64,000 bases of DNA from Humibacter sp049446075 (GCF_049446075.1 NZ_JBMSEB010000001.1:1488001-1552000), one strand, 5' to 3'; shown: positions 1-8,865, counted from the stretch's first letter. A program made the numbers and translations. The notes: generated by a model from the letters alone, not told the origin.

Positions 1-612
1 CCGCGGTGCCACACCATCCGGATCCAGGGCAACCTGCCATTGCAGGGCCTGCACTCGCGTCTGGTCCGCGGTGAACGGGGTGATGCGTTCCCCGGTAGCC
101 GTGTCGACCCCGAGCACACATCCGACCAGGGCGTGTTCGGCCGCCTCGAGCAGCACTGGTTCTGCCCGGTTCTCCACCGCACCAAGGCAGCTGATGATCA
201 CAGCAGCGGCGTCAACACCGATTTCGCCGTCGCCCATCGCCTCGGCGACAGCTGGGAACTTCCCCGGCAGGGCGTCGCCCGTCAGCGTCTGCCGGCCGCG
301 AACCCCAGCCCCAAGGCGGCATCGTTGCACGGCGGTGCGTTCGGCGACCTGCGTGACCCGGGCGATCAACTCGTAGGCGGTGCGGCAGCCATGCTTGGCC
401 GACAACCGGTCGGACCCGAGCACGGGGCGGGAGCGTTCTGCTGCTTCGGCCGCCACCGCCACCCGCAGCGCATCCACGGTACGACCGAGGTTCTCGATCG
501 CCGCCATCGCCGCCAACAACACCGCATCACTGAGGGCGGGAACCTCGTCAACGGTCACCGTGGCACGAGCAGCAGCAGTGACTGCTTCCAGCTGTTCGGT
601 GATCTCGTTCAT
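1..612 (-). CDS. DUF222 domain protein, HNH endonuclease type (C-terminal part outside window)
   Basis: The frame is open from an ATG at 612 down to base 1, so 204 codons are visible and the gene continues past the window edge. The N-terminus reads MNEITEQLEAVTAAAR, followed by a helix-rich Ala/Glu/Arg region (TVDALRVAVAAEAAERSRP, then GSDRLSAKHGC, then YELIARVTQVAERTAV) typical of the DUF222 domain that precedes an HNH nuclease domain in actinobacteria. The HNH motif itself would lie outside the window and is not seen. This family is found in many copies in actinobacterial genomes and is often mobile or host-restricted; the biological role is not established. The gap upstream is full of short tandem repeats. 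Confidence 0.8.
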   Translation of the reverse strand, partial: MNEITEQLEAVTAAARATVTVDEVPALSDAVLLAAMAAIENLGRTVDALRVAVAAEAAERSRPVLGSDRLSAKHGCRTAYELIARVTQVAERTAVQRCRLGAGVRGRQTLTGDALPGKFPAVAEAMGDGEIGVDAAAVIISCLGAVENRAEPVLLEAAEHALVGCVLGVDTATGERITPFTADQTRVQALQWQVALDPDGVAPR

Positions 613-1092
613 GGTTCCACCCAACCACCACCCACCGACAATCCCGCAAACAAACCCCAGATCAACCCCTGTTTCCTGTGGACAACGATGCGAGCCAGTG
701 GGCTGTGGAGGACAAGACGTCGAGCGGTCGTGGGTGGACTGGACGTCGGCGGACTCGACGTCGGCGGACTCGCCGACACGACTTTCATGGACTCGAGATG
801 CCACGAGGTTAGGCGGACGACCGCGCAAAGACGTTCTGGACGAAGGGCGCACAAACACTCAACCGCACTACCCGCACGCGTCGTCCAAGAACAACCGCGG
901 GATCGTCACCGAGGGACCTGTCGGGACCAATCGGGACCCGAGGGACCCACCGGGACCTAAAGGATGCCCAGCTGACCGCACCCGTCGCATCGGTCATACG
1001 GCCCCGAGTCGCCTCGGTCGTACGGCCCCGATATCCAACCTGAACCACGCATCCGGCCCCACAGGCACCCAGCCCAAGGGCACGAGGTCGTC
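613..1092. repeat. Repeat-rich intergenic gap (480 bp)
   Basis: No convincing gene is present. Two short tandem duplications are visible: a 15-bp unit GACGTCGGCGGACTC at 742-756 and 757-771, and a 24-bp unit at 984-1007 and 1008-1031 differing at two positions, with the core TACGGCCCCGA. Between them, 905-958 holds five spaced copies of GGGACC. The segment separates the start of the DUF222 gene from the end of the DUF6350 gene; promoter signals for the former cannot be picked out. Confidence 0.6.
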
Positions 1093-2949
1093 CTACCCGT
1101 CGTCCCCGTCAGACGTCTCGTGCCGGGCGAACTCGGGTTCCGCGAAGTCACGTTCCCGGTAAGCCCGCGGAAGTCGCCCTCGGGGAGTCGGCACGCGCGG
1201 CGCCGACGGACGAACCAGACCCCTCGCGCCTATGCGCGAGCCGCCATCCGGACCTGTCTCCCGGTCAGAAGGCTCAGCGGCGTTCCGCGACCTTCCCGAC
1301 TCCGAGGTCCGCGACTTGCTGGGCTCTGGCCTCCCCGACTCCGCCTTCCCAGCCTTGGAGCTGCGCGCCTTCCGATCTTTCGTCGACGGCGCATCCTTCG
1401 CACCGCGAGCGTCGGCGGCAGACCTATTAGCCGTCGCCGCGCGGCCGTCCTCCCCGCCACGAGCATCCTCGGCGGCCCAAATGTCCTCAACACCACGGGC
1501 GTCCCTCGCGCCCTTCGACGACCCGGAACTCAGGTCAGACTCTCTCCCGTCGGCGGCAAAGGACCACACATCGTCGGCGTCGTCGTCCAGGTGCGCGAGC
1601 CATCCGGCCATGGCGCCGGTGCCAGCGGATGCCTGTCCACTCGTCGCCGCTCGCGTCGGCTCTGCAGCGAAACCGCCGATCCGACGCTCACGCAGACTCA
1701 CGCGAGCCGCGGCTTCCGCGGGTTGTCTGCGCACCGCGATCCCGATCGCGGCACCGACCCCCACCTCGACCACGATGGCTGCACCGACCAGCAGCGGATT
1801 CGGTCCGGCATGCTGCAGACGTCCGGGACCAATCGCGCCCGCGGACCACCACGCGAACAGTCCGAGCACGATCCCGGAGCAGACCGCGCTCAGCACCACG
1901 ACGAGCGCGAGGCGTCCAGCGCCCCACCCCGGCATCCGGTCGAGTCGGCGTCGCGACAGGATGCCCGCACCCACGCCGCACAACACGGGAATGAGTACCG
2001 CGACGAGCCCGAAGGCCGGGTCTGCCTGAGGCAGCACCCCGAACAACGGCACGTTCGGCAGCGGTCCGAGCGACGTCTGTGCGACGTCGACGGACGACCC
2101 GGTACCGATCGCGAATCCCGGTCCCGCCATCCACGACGCACTCCAGATCACGGCATTCGGCAGCAGCGCCAGCTGTGCAAGCGTGAGCACGATCGCTCCG
2201 AGCACTCCCGGCTGCAGCGCCTCGTAGAGGCCAACGATGCGGCCGTAGTTGAGGAGCATGAGAACGGCCAACAGCACAGCGGATGCCGCGACGACGAGAG
2301 CGGATGCCGCGACTCCCCCACGCAGGCCGGCCGCGATCACCGCGCGTACCACCGGACTCCACCCCCGCACCGGCCATGGCAGAGCGGGGGCACCAGATGG
2401 CCGCTCGCCCCGTGGCGGGTCCGAGCGCGCCCGATCCGCTCGATCCTGCAACTCGGCCGCCACGACGCCGATCCCGATCCCGAGTGCGAACACCATCGGG
2501 GGAAGCAGCGATCCCTGCAGAAGCGACGGCACCGCCGGCCCGGTGTGCACACTCAGCGTGACGAGCGCGGAGAGCACGGCGAAGGTGGCGACACCCGAGA
2601 CGGCGGCCGAGAGCGGGTGCGGAGTGGCCCATGCGCGTCGGCCGGTGTGCAATCCGAAGACGACGGTCAGCAGGGCGATGCCCAGGGCTGCAACGCTCAC
2701 CGTGAACACGTTCGTGCCGCTCAGCCCGAACGTCGCAGACGCCACGGGGTCGAGCGTGAGCGTGACGTCGGCACCGTGCCCGAGCAGCCAGATGTCTGCC
2801 CCAGCCCGCCAGAAGGGCGTCCAGTCGCTCGTCACATCGAACTGCAGGGCCCACGCGACGGTGAGCGGCACGAGCGGTATCGCCAGGCCGACGCCGAGCG
2901 CAATCACCGCGTCGAGCGCGGCGAGCAGGATGACGGTGATGCGGTTCAT
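1093..2949 (-). CDS. DUF6350 family multipass membrane protein (PerM-like)
   Basis: 618 residues. About the first 410 form many hydrophobic segments (for example VILLAALDAVIALGVGLAIP at the start, and ASALVVAASAVLLAVLMLLN), consistent with the actinobacterial DUF6350 family, sometimes annotated as cell division protein PerM. The last 200 residues are a hydrophilic low-complexity tail rich in Asp, Arg, Ser and Gly with repeated (A)EDARG/(A)DARG-like units, probably cytoplasmic and disordered. In related actinobacteria this gene lies next to sucCD and the purN/purH genes; here sucD is about 1.3 kb upstream with two small convergent genes between. The membrane topology is clear; the function is inferred from family only. 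Confidence 0.75.
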   Translation of the reverse strand: MNRITVILLAALDAVIALGVGLAIPLVPLTVAWALQFDVTSDWTPFWRAGADIWLLGHGADVTLTLDPVASATFGLSGTNVFTVSVAALGIALLTVVFGLHTGRRAWATPHPLSAAVSGVATFAVLSALVTLSVHTGPAVPSLLQGSLLPPMVFALGIGIGVVAAELQDRADRARSDPPRGERPSGAPALPWPVRGWSPVVRAVIAAGLRGGVAASALVVAASAVLLAVLMLLNYGRIVGLYEALQPGVLGAIVLTLAQLALLPNAVIWSASWMAGPGFAIGTGSSVDVAQTSLGPLPNVPLFGVLPQADPAFGLVAVLIPVLCGVGAGILSRRRLDRMPGWGAGRLALVVVLSAVCSGIVLGLFAWWSAGAIGPGRLQHAGPNPLLVGAAIVVEVGVGAAIGIAVRRQPAEAAARVSLRERRIGGFAAEPTRAATSGQASAGTGAMAGWLAHLDDDADDVWSFAADGRESDLSSGSSKGARDARGVEDIWAAEDARGGEDGRAATANRSAADARGAKDAPSTKDRKARSSKAGKAESGRPEPSKSRTSESGRSRNAAEPSDRETGPDGGSRIGARGLVRPSAPRVPTPRGRLPRAYRERDFAEPEFARHETSDGDDG

Positions 2950-3068
2950 GCGGTGACGACCCTACCGGCGCCCGGCCCGGCCACGGGGCGGGCGCGCCCG
3001 CTCACAGGCATCCTTCATCGAAGGGGCTGCTCAGGATTACGCCGTCACGTGTAGCGGTGCTCCCGAAT

Positions 3069-3091
3069 CCAGGGCACTGTTCGAGCCCTGG
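3069..3091. other. Small hairpin, 7-bp stem
   Basis: CCAGGGC at 3069-3075 pairs perfectly with GCCCTGG at 3085-3091 around a 9-nt loop. It lies 60 bases before the HIT gene. The loop contains GTTCGA, which superficially resembles a tRNA T-arm, but no other tRNA arms are present. Function unknown; no U-tract follows. Confidence 0.35.
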
Positions 3092-3150
3092 TCGTTGCGT
3101 GGCAACTCTACTGCGGGCAGCCGTGCTGGCTACGGATACCCTCGATCTCG

Positions 3151-3645
3151 ATGGATTGGCGACAAGACCGGATCGGCTCGTGCGCACGCGGCGAGAACCC
3201 GACACTGCTGGCGGAACTCTCGAGCGGGTACGCCGTCATGGGCGACGTGCAGTTCCTTCCCGGGTACTGCGTTCTCCTCAGCAAGAACCCTGCAGCAAAG
3301 GCACTAGCCGAACTCCCCCGAGCCGAGCGGGTGGGCTTTCTCGCCGACGTGGACCTGCTCGCGACGGCCGTCGAGCGCGCGTGCCGACGCTTCGATCCCG
3401 CGTTCCGCAGAGTGAACATCGACATCCTCGGCAACGCGGATGCGTTCGTGCACGCACACGTCTGGCCGCGCTACGAGTGGGAGCCTCCCGAGCTCGTCTG
3501 GCGACCGGTGTGGCTCTACAACCTGGAGAACTGGCGTGATCCGGCGACCACCCTCGGGCCCGACCAGGATGCCCTGCGCGCCGCCATCGCAGACGAGTTG
3601 CGCTCGCTCGCGCAGCACGACCCGATTCACGTAACAAGCGCCTGA
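3151..3645 (+). CDS. HIT-like nucleotide hydrolase family protein
   Basis: 164 residues. The HIT-type motif is HAHVWPR at residues 101-107, preceded by FRRVNIDILGNADAFV, the usual beta strand before the active site. The third histidine of the classical H-x-H-x-H triad is not at its usual place (Trp follows), so activity on dinucleoside polyphosphates is uncertain. The N-terminus MDWRQDRIGSCARGENPT supports the ATG at 3151, although no strong ribosome binding site precedes it. The 3' end overlaps the convergent NlpC/P60-like gene by 19 bases. Confidence 0.7.
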   Translation: MDWRQDRIGSCARGENPTLLAELSSGYAVMGDVQFLPGYCVLLSKNPAAKALAELPRAERVGFLADVDLLATAVERACRRFDPAFRRVNIDILGNADAFVHAHVWPRYEWEPPELVWRPVWLYNLENWRDPATTLGPDQDALRAAIADELRSLAQHDPIHVTSA

Positions 3646-4097
3646 ACCGGCGGCGATACTCGCACGATCCCTAAAACGGTTGCGTACCGCTCCCGACTCG
3701 CGAAGTCACGCCATCCCCAGATCGCCGGACGGCCCTCTTCTGCACAGAGGTGCAGAAGTCGGTCCCCCCAGACGACGGCCACATGAGCTCCCCACGGGTC
3801 GTCGGTGGCGTTGAACAACGCAAGATCCAGATCCTCACGTGCCTCAGGCGAGACGTGAACGAAAGCGGGGTCGGCCCAGAGCTCGCTCGAACGTTGCGGT
3901 GGAACCGATCGACCGAAAAGGGCCAACAGCCCGTACGCATACCGCTGGCAGTTTGCGCCTTCGCGTATAGGCCGAGGATGCCTTTGCCCGGGGTGCGCAG
4001 CGGTGACATAGGGAACCGCCGTCACCCACTCCGGCCAACCGCCGACGGGCCGCAACCGACTCAGGTCGTCGCTGGTGACTGCTGTGTCCGTGCTCAT
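3627..4097 (-). CDS. NlpC/P60-like hypothetical protein
   Basis: 156 residues, no signal peptide or membrane segment. The order NCQRYAYGLLALFG (Cys50) then WGAHVAVVWGDRLLHL (His105, His117) matches the Cys and His spacing of small NlpC/P60-type or amidase-like domains, which suggests a papain-like fold. No peptidoglycan-binding domain is attached and the protein looks cytoplasmic, so a cell-wall role is not supported. Convergent with the HIT gene (19-base overlap). Function is inferred from motif spacing only. Confidence 0.55.
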   Translation of the reverse strand: MSTDTAVTSDDLSRLRPVGGWPEWVTAVPYVTAAHPGQRHPRPIREGANCQRYAYGLLALFGRSVPPQRSSELWADPAFVHVSPEAREDLDLALFNATDDPWGAHVAVVWGDRLLHLCAEEGRPAIWGWRDFASRERYATVLGIVRVSPPVQALVT

Positions 4098-4159
4098 GTT
4101 CCGATTCCAGCACAGCCCCGACCCGTCGCCCGGCGCCCTTCGAGCTGCACCCGGCCCCG

Positions 4160-4233
4160 AAACGAAAAGCGCAGCCGCCTCCCGTCGCGCACCCCCCGCT
4201 CATGCGTGGTGCCCTCAGGGAAGCGGCTGCGCT
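4160..4233 (-). terminator. Rho-independent terminator after sucCD
   Basis: Arms 4168-4178 (AGCGCAGCCGC) and 4223-4233 (GCGGCTGCGCT) pair perfectly over 11 bp around a 44-nt loop. On the minus strand the second arm is followed by TTTCGTTT (4160-4167), a U-rich tract. It lies 60 bases beyond the sucD stop and fits termination of the sucC-sucD transcript. Confidence 0.65.
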
Positions 4234-4292
4234 CTGATCTCTCGGTGCGACGAAGCCGTTGCGTCGCGCGCCGCGGCATCCGCCGTTCCGGT

Positions 4293-5195
4293 CTACAGCC
4301 CTGCGACGACCTCGCGCAGCAACTGTGCCGTCTCGCTCGGGGTCTTTCCGACGCGCACGCCCGCTGCCTCGAGGGCTTCCTTCTTGGCCTGCGCAGTGCC
4401 AGCCGAACCGGACACGATTGCGCCGGCGTGGCCCATCGTCTTGCCTTCTGGCGCCGTGAATCCGGCGACGTAGCCGACGACCGGCTTTGTCACGTTCGCC
4501 TTGATGAAGTCGGCAGCACGCTCCTCGGCGTCGCCGCCGATCTCGCCGATCATCACGATCGCCTTGGTCTCGGGGTCGGCCTCGAACGCTTCGAGAGCAT
4601 CGATGTGCGTGGTGCCGATGATCGGGTCACCGCCGATGCCGATAGCGGTCGAGAATCCGAGGTCACGCAGCTCGTACATCATCTGGTAGGTCAGCGTTCC
4701 GGACTTCGAGACCAGCCCGATGTTGCCTTTGCCCGTGATCGTGGCGGGCGTGATGCCCACGAGCGACTCGCCAGGCGTGATGATGCCAGGGCAGTTCGGT
4801 CCGATGATGCGGGTCTTGTTGCCCTTCTGCTTGGCGTACGCCCACGCCTCCGCGCTGTCCTGAACGGGGATGCCCTCCGTGATGACCACGAGCAGCGGGA
4901 TCCCGGCGTCGATGGCCTCGACCATCGCATCCTTGGCGAAAGCCGGCGGCACGAAGATGATCGAGGCATCCGCCCCGGTCTTCTCGATGGCCTCGACGAC
5001 GGTGCCGAAGACGGGCAGTTCGACCGCCGAACCGTCCGCAGCGGTGTGCGCGACAGTGGTGCCGGCCTTGCGCGCATTGACGCCGCCGACGACCTGCGTT
5101 CCGGCCTTGAGCATGAGCGCCGTGTGCTTGGTGCCTTCGCCGCCGGTGATGCCCTGGACGATGACCTTCGAGTCCTTGTTGAGGAAGATCGACAT
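4293..5195 (-). CDS. sucD: Succinyl-CoA ligase, alpha subunit
   Basis: 300 residues, the standard family length. The CoA-binding Rossmann domain opens with VIVQGITGGEGTKHTALML. The phosphohistidine loop is GHAGAIVSG with His256, the residue phosphorylated during catalysis. With SucC it interconverts succinyl-CoA and succinate with nucleotide phosphorylation in the TCA cycle. It lies 32 bases downstream of sucC in one operon and ends before a strong terminator. In this genome it would also receive succinyl-CoA produced by the paa pathway further along. Confidence 0.97.
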   Translation of the reverse strand: MSIFLNKDSKVIVQGITGGEGTKHTALMLKAGTQVVGGVNARKAGTTVAHTAADGSAVELPVFGTVVEAIEKTGADASIIFVPPAFAKDAMVEAIDAGIPLLVVITEGIPVQDSAEAWAYAKQKGNKTRIIGPNCPGIITPGESLVGITPATITGKGNIGLVSKSGTLTYQMMYELRDLGFSTAIGIGGDPIIGTTHIDALEAFEADPETKAIVMIGEIGGDAEERAADFIKANVTKPVVGYVAGFTAPEGKTMGHAGAIVSGSAGTAQAKKEALEAAGVRVGKTPSETAQLLREVVAGL

Positions 5196-5227
5196 GAGTT
5201 CTGTGTTCCTTTCCGGCGCAGCTGCCG

Positions 5228-6391
5228 CTACGCGGCGGCCAGCTCGGCGGCCTTGTCGGCGCCCTGGTCCATGGTCTCGGCGAGCGTGACCAGCGGGTGG
5301 TTGTAGTCGGTGAGGATGCGACGACCCTCCACCACGTTGTTGCCGTCAAGGCGCACGACGAGCGGCTTCGACGCCTCCGGCCCGAGGATGTCCAGCGCAC
5401 CGACGATCCCGTTGGCAACCGCATCGCAGGCGGTGATTCCACCGAACACGTTCACGAAGACGCTCTTCACCTGCGGGTCGTTCAGGATGACATCCAGGCC
5501 CGCAGCCATCACCTCGGCGGATGCTCCGCCTCCGATGTCGAGGAAGTTGGCCGGCTTCACGCCGCCGTGGTTCTCGCCTGCGTAGGCGACCACATCCAGC
5601 GTGCTCATGACAAGTCCTGCGCCGTTGCCGATGATGCCGACCTCGCCGTCGAGCTTGACGTAGTTGAGGTCGTGCTCCTTGGCCTTCGCCTCGAGGGGGT
5701 CGGCGGCCGCCTTGTCCTCGAGCGCGTCGTGCTCCGGATGCCTGAAGTCGGCATTGGCGTCGAGCGTCACCTTGCCGTCGAGGGCGATGATGTTTCCCTC
5801 ACCGGTGAGCACCAGCGGGTTGACCTCGACGAGGGTGGCGTCCTCGCCCTTGTACACGTCGTACAACTTGATGAGCACTGGCGCGACGGCGTCGATCAGG
5901 TCATCGGGGAACCCGGCGGCCTTCGCGATGTGCTTGGCCTTCGCCTCGTCGATACCGGTGATGGGGTCGACCTCGACACGAGCGAGCGCTTCGGGCTTCT
6001 CCACCGCGAGCTGCTCGATCTCCATGCCGCCCTCTACGCTGGCCAGCGACAGGTACGAGCGGTTCGCACGGTCCAGCAGCACCGAGAAGTAGAACTCCCT
6101 GGCGATGCTCGCCCCCGCCGCCACCATGACCCGGCGCACCACGTGCCCCTTGATGTCGAGGCCGAGGATGGCCTTGGCTGCGGCCTCCGCGTCGTCCGGG
6201 GTCTTCGCCACCTTGACGCCGCCGGCCTTGCCGCGACCACCCGTCTTGACCTGCGCCTTGACGACGGTCACGCCGCCCAGCTTCTCGGATGCCGCGCGCA
6301 CCTCTTCTGGAGTGTCCGCGACGATACCCGGCAGCACCGGGACCCCGTATTTCTCGAACAGGTCACGTGCCTGATACTCGTAAAGATCCAC
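5228..6391 (-). CDS. sucC: Succinyl-CoA ligase (ADP-forming), beta subunit
   Basis: 387 residues, full length. The N-terminus MDLYEYQARDLFEKYGVPVLPG and the ATP-grasp segment VKAQVKTGGRGKAGGVK are diagnostic. The C-terminal flavodoxin-like domain contains FVNVFGGITACDAVANGI. It forms the heterotetramer with SucD, supplies the nucleotide site and grips the phosphohistidine of SucD. First gene of the sucCD operon; the 198-base region upstream faces the divergent MpaB-like gene. Confidence 0.97.
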   Translation of the reverse strand: MDLYEYQARDLFEKYGVPVLPGIVADTPEEVRAASEKLGGVTVVKAQVKTGGRGKAGGVKVAKTPDDAEAAAKAILGLDIKGHVVRRVMVAAGASIAREFYFSVLLDRANRSYLSLASVEGGMEIEQLAVEKPEALARVEVDPITGIDEAKAKHIAKAAGFPDDLIDAVAPVLIKLYDVYKGEDATLVEVNPLVLTGEGNIIALDGKVTLDANADFRHPEHDALEDKAAADPLEAKAKEHDLNYVKLDGEVGIIGNGAGLVMSTLDVVAYAGENHGGVKPANFLDIGGGASAEVMAAGLDVILNDPQVKSVFVNVFGGITACDAVANGIVGALDILGPEASKPLVVRLDGNNVVEGRRILTDYNHPLVTLAETMDQGADKAAELAAA

Positions 6392-6589
6392 TGCTTCCCA
6401 ATCCGTTTGCGGTGAAATGGCGGTCGGTGCGGGCCGGGCCGCAGACGACCTTCTGTCGCCGGCGGTGTGGGCTGATGGGCACTTCAGTCAGATAGCTCGA
6501 CGCCGAGATAAATTGCCACCGACAGCCTACCCGAGCGCCGCGGCGGTTCTCTCTGCGGGCGGTTCAGCAAAAGCGGCTACGTTGCCGCC

Positions 6590-7423
6590 ATGGCGGAGCG
6601 ACACGGCGGCCCCATCGGGCTGCAGGATGTCGGCGGCGAGTGGATCGTGCTCGCCGGCGGCGGATGCGCCATCCTGCTGCAGCTCGCGCATCCTTCGGTC
6701 GGGCGGGGAGTCGCCGAGCACAGCGACTTCGCCTCACGTCCGTACGACCGTTTGGTCGGAACGCTCACCTACGTGACAGCGGTCGCGTGCGGAACGCAGG
6801 ACGACGTGCGTGCGATGCGTCGCGTCGTCGACCGCGCTCACGGTCCCGTACACGGCGGACCGAACCGGGTGGAACCCGCCTACACCGCCTTCGATCCAGA
6901 TCTGCAGCTCTGGGTCACGGCGACGCTGTACTGGACCGCGGTGCGCGTGTACGAGCGGGTTTTCGGGCGGCTCGACGAGGCATCCGCCGATCGCGTGTAC
7001 CGAGAGTTCGCCGCGGTCGGCACGTCGCTTCAGCTGCCGACGGATGCCTGGCCGGCGACCCGTGCGGATTTCGACGAGTACTGGCGCGACGCGCTCGAGC
7101 ACTTGAGCGTGCTTCCGGCGGCCCGACGCGTGTCCGGCGACCTGCTACGCGCTGAACGTGCTCCGCTGTGGATGCGCGCGCTCATGCCCTGGGCGAGACT
7201 CGCGACCGTTGCACTGCTGCCTGCGGAGTTGCGTGCGCAGTACGGGCTCGCGTTCACCGAACGCAACCGGCGGCGGTACGAACGGATGATGTCGCTCACT
7301 GCAGCGGTCTACCCACGTCTGCCCTTGCGCATCCGTCACGTCGTGCGGGATCGGCTGCTGCGGAGGCTGCGCTCCGAGGCGAGCCGACACGGTTGGATGC
7401 GCCGGGCATCCTCGCTCCCCTAG
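6590..7423 (+). CDS. Oxygenase MpaB family protein (DUF2236)
   Basis: 277 residues. The segment LAGGGCAILLQLAHPSVGRG followed by VAEHSDF is the family signature; the HP dipeptide and later conserved His/Asp residues are thought to bind iron or heme in the MpaB/Lcp-like fold. DYWRDALEHL and the C-terminal RRYERMM are also typical. The family includes MpaB, which cleaves a prenyl chain in mycophenolic acid synthesis, but most bacterial members have no known substrate. Divergent from sucC, monocistronic. Confidence 0.8.
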   Translation: MAERHGGPIGLQDVGGEWIVLAGGGCAILLQLAHPSVGRGVAEHSDFASRPYDRLVGTLTYVTAVACGTQDDVRAMRRVVDRAHGPVHGGPNRVEPAYTAFDPDLQLWVTATLYWTAVRVYERVFGRLDEASADRVYREFAAVGTSLQLPTDAWPATRADFDEYWRDALEHLSVLPAARRVSGDLLRAERAPLWMRALMPWARLATVALLPAELRAQYGLAFTERNRRRYERMMSLTAAVYPRLPLRIRHVVRDRLLRRLRSEASRHGWMRRASSLP

Positions 7424-7484
7424 GCTTTCGCCGACGGGACGGCCGCCACCGGAGACCGCGGCGCTGTCGGATGAAAGGCGATCG

Positions 7485-7865
7485 GTGTCCTCCTATTACG
7501 ACTGCTTCATCGCCGGCGATCACGAGGCAGCGAAGCACCTCATCGCGAGCGCCCTGAACTCTCAGGGATTCGTCGTCGAGGTGCAGTCCGATGGCAACTG
7601 GTATGCGCGCCGCGGCAACATGACCACCACGGTGTTCGTCGGTGCCCTCGCCGGCGACAACTTCCAGATCACGTTCGGCGTGCAGTTCTTCGTGGATGCC
7701 GCCGGCCAGCTGGTCGCGCGCCTCGATAAGAACCTCGCGGTCGGGTTCTTCAAGGGTGGCGTGCTCGGCCTGAACAAGATCGACACGGCGTTCGGCCAGA
7801 CAGCGACGGCGATCTACAACACCCTGATGTCGGCCGGCGTGCTCACGAACACCGTCCAGGACTGA
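7485..7865 (+). CDS. Conserved hypothetical protein
   Basis: 126 residues from a GTG start at 7485, supported by GAAAGG about 7 bases upstream. The sequence alternates short beta-like stretches (NMTTTVFVGALAGDNFQITFG, then QFFVDAAGQLVARLD) and lacks a signal peptide, membrane segment or recognised catalytic motif. I do not recognise the family. It lies between the MpaB-like gene (same strand, 61-base gap) and a convergent acetyltransferase. Confidence 0.55.
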   Translation: MSSYYDCFIAGDHEAAKHLIASALNSQGFVVEVQSDGNWYARRGNMTTTVFVGALAGDNFQITFGVQFFVDAAGQLVARLDKNLAVGFFKGGVLGLNKIDTAFGQTATAIYNTLMSAGVLTNTVQD

Positions 7866-7885
7866 GGCCGCAGACCAGGCTGCGC

Positions 7886-8431
7886 TCAGCCGTCAGATTC
7901 CGGCCGGTCGATGCCGAAGAGAGAGCACGTGGTGTTGTAGTAGTCGTCCGTGATGCCCATGTCCTTCATTCCAATGCGCTGAGCGACACGCTGCGAGGCG
8001 GTGTTCATCGGGTGCGTCACGGCCAGGACCCTTTCGATGCCGCCGTCGAATGCGTGCCGCAGCACGCGCGACGCCGCCTCGCTCGCAAAGCCGCGCCCCC
8101 AGGCATCCGGGTGCAGGTGCCAGCCGATCTCGGTCTCCCCAGACGCCTCAAGAGGGGCGGATGGTCCCGATGCGGGAAGGTCTTTCAGTAGGAGGGCGCC
8201 GTATTGCCGCTCCGACGTCGCGTCGGTGATGGCCCAGACTCCGCGCACCGGATGCTCGAGCGCGGCCAGGCGCTCTGCCCGCGCGATCGCCTCGGTGCGA
8301 TCTTCCATGACGCGCGGATCCCGCCCGATGAAACGCTGCACCTCCCAGCGGGAGTACATGTCGAAGAGGAAGTCGACGTCGTCGAGGGTGAACGGGCGCA
8401 GCACGAGGCGCTCGGTGCGGAGAACGACCAT
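7886..8431 (-). CDS. GNAT family N-acetyltransferase (RimJ/RimL-like)
   Basis: 181 residues. TERLVLRPFTLDDVDFLFDM is the start typical of RimJ/RimL-like acetyltransferases, and GWHLHPDAWGRGFASEA carries the acetyl-CoA pyrophosphate-binding loop (W-G-R-G-F-A). SQRVAQRIGM is the usual C-terminal helix. The substrate is unknown; relatives acetylate ribosomal protein N-termini, other proteins or small molecules. It lies 3 bases downstream of the small CxxC protein, so the two are probably co-transcribed. Confidence 0.85.
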   Translation of the reverse strand: MVVLRTERLVLRPFTLDDVDFLFDMYSRWEVQRFIGRDPRVMEDRTEAIARAERLAALEHPVRGVWAITDATSERQYGALLLKDLPASGPSAPLEASGETEIGWHLHPDAWGRGFASEAASRVLRHAFDGGIERVLAVTHPMNTASQRVAQRIGMKDMGITDDYYNTTCSLFGIDRPESDG

Positions 8432-8434
8432 GCG

Positions 8435-8653
8435 TCAGGCGGCTCTGGCCGGTTCCGCCCGTTCAGCGGCCTGCTCCTCCTGCTCGCGCTCGTCTGCGCA
8501 GCCCGCACACAACCACAGCATCGCCCCGTCCGGCGTGAGCACCTCGAGAAATGCGTACTCCGCACAGTCGGCGCAACGGTGGGTGGCGAGCAGCAGGTCG
8601 AGGTCGTCGTCTGCCGCCGCGTTCTCGATGATGAACTGCTCGTCTTTCGTCAT
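8435..8653 (-). CDS. Small zinc-ribbon-like protein
   Basis: 72 residues from the ATG at 8653 (start MTKDEQFIIENAAADDD). Two CxxC knuckles, HRCADC and WLCAGC, are spaced as in a zinc ribbon. The C-terminus is charged and Ala-rich. The frame can be extended upstream, but that extension runs into the intergenic hairpin repeats at 8684-8800 and is unlikely to be coding. Function unknown; operon with the downstream acetyltransferase. Confidence 0.6.
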   Translation of the reverse strand: MTKDEQFIIENAAADDDLDLLLATHRCADCAEYAFLEVLTPDGAMLWLCAGCADEREQEEQAAERAEPARAA

Positions 8654-8683
8654 GCATCCATGGTGCGACCACCCACTGACATG

Positions 8684-8801
8684 CGATTGAGGCTTGCCGG
8701 GGAATGCTTGCATTCATCGGCAAGCCGATTGAGCATGTTGAGCGCGAAGCGCGATCACAGACGATTGAGGCTTGCCGGGGCAATGCTTGCATTGTCGGCA
8801 G
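8684..8801. repeat. Direct repeat of a palindromic unit (two copies, 78-bp period)
   Basis: Copy 1 (8684-8724) and copy 2 (8762-8800) share CGATTGAGGCTTGCCGGGG followed by AATGCTTGCATT. In copy 1, GGCTTGCCG (8691-8699) pairs perfectly with CGGCAAGCC (8718-8726), and the interior AATGC-TT-GCATT is itself a hairpin; in copy 2 the outer arm has decayed. It sits between the divergent CxxC gene and the NTF2-fold gene. See findings. Confidence 0.7.
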
Positions 8802-8865
8802 GGCCGGTTAAACGCCTCGAGCAGCACCACCGCGTGCTGTCGGAGGTTCCGGGTAGAACCGGACC

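Noticed and set aside
1120..3054. Long plus-strand open frame of 644 codons
   Set aside because: It is antisense to the DUF6350 membrane protein and is Arg/His/Pro-rich, as expected of a shadow frame in GC-rich DNA.
3046..3105. Possible tRNA gene (GTTCGA in a GC-rich hairpin)
   Set aside because: Only one stem of 7 bp with a 9-base loop is present; no acceptor, D or anticodon arms can be formed.
3750..5306. Long plus-strand open frame
   Set aside because: Antisense to sucD and its neighbour; composition is that of a shadow frame.
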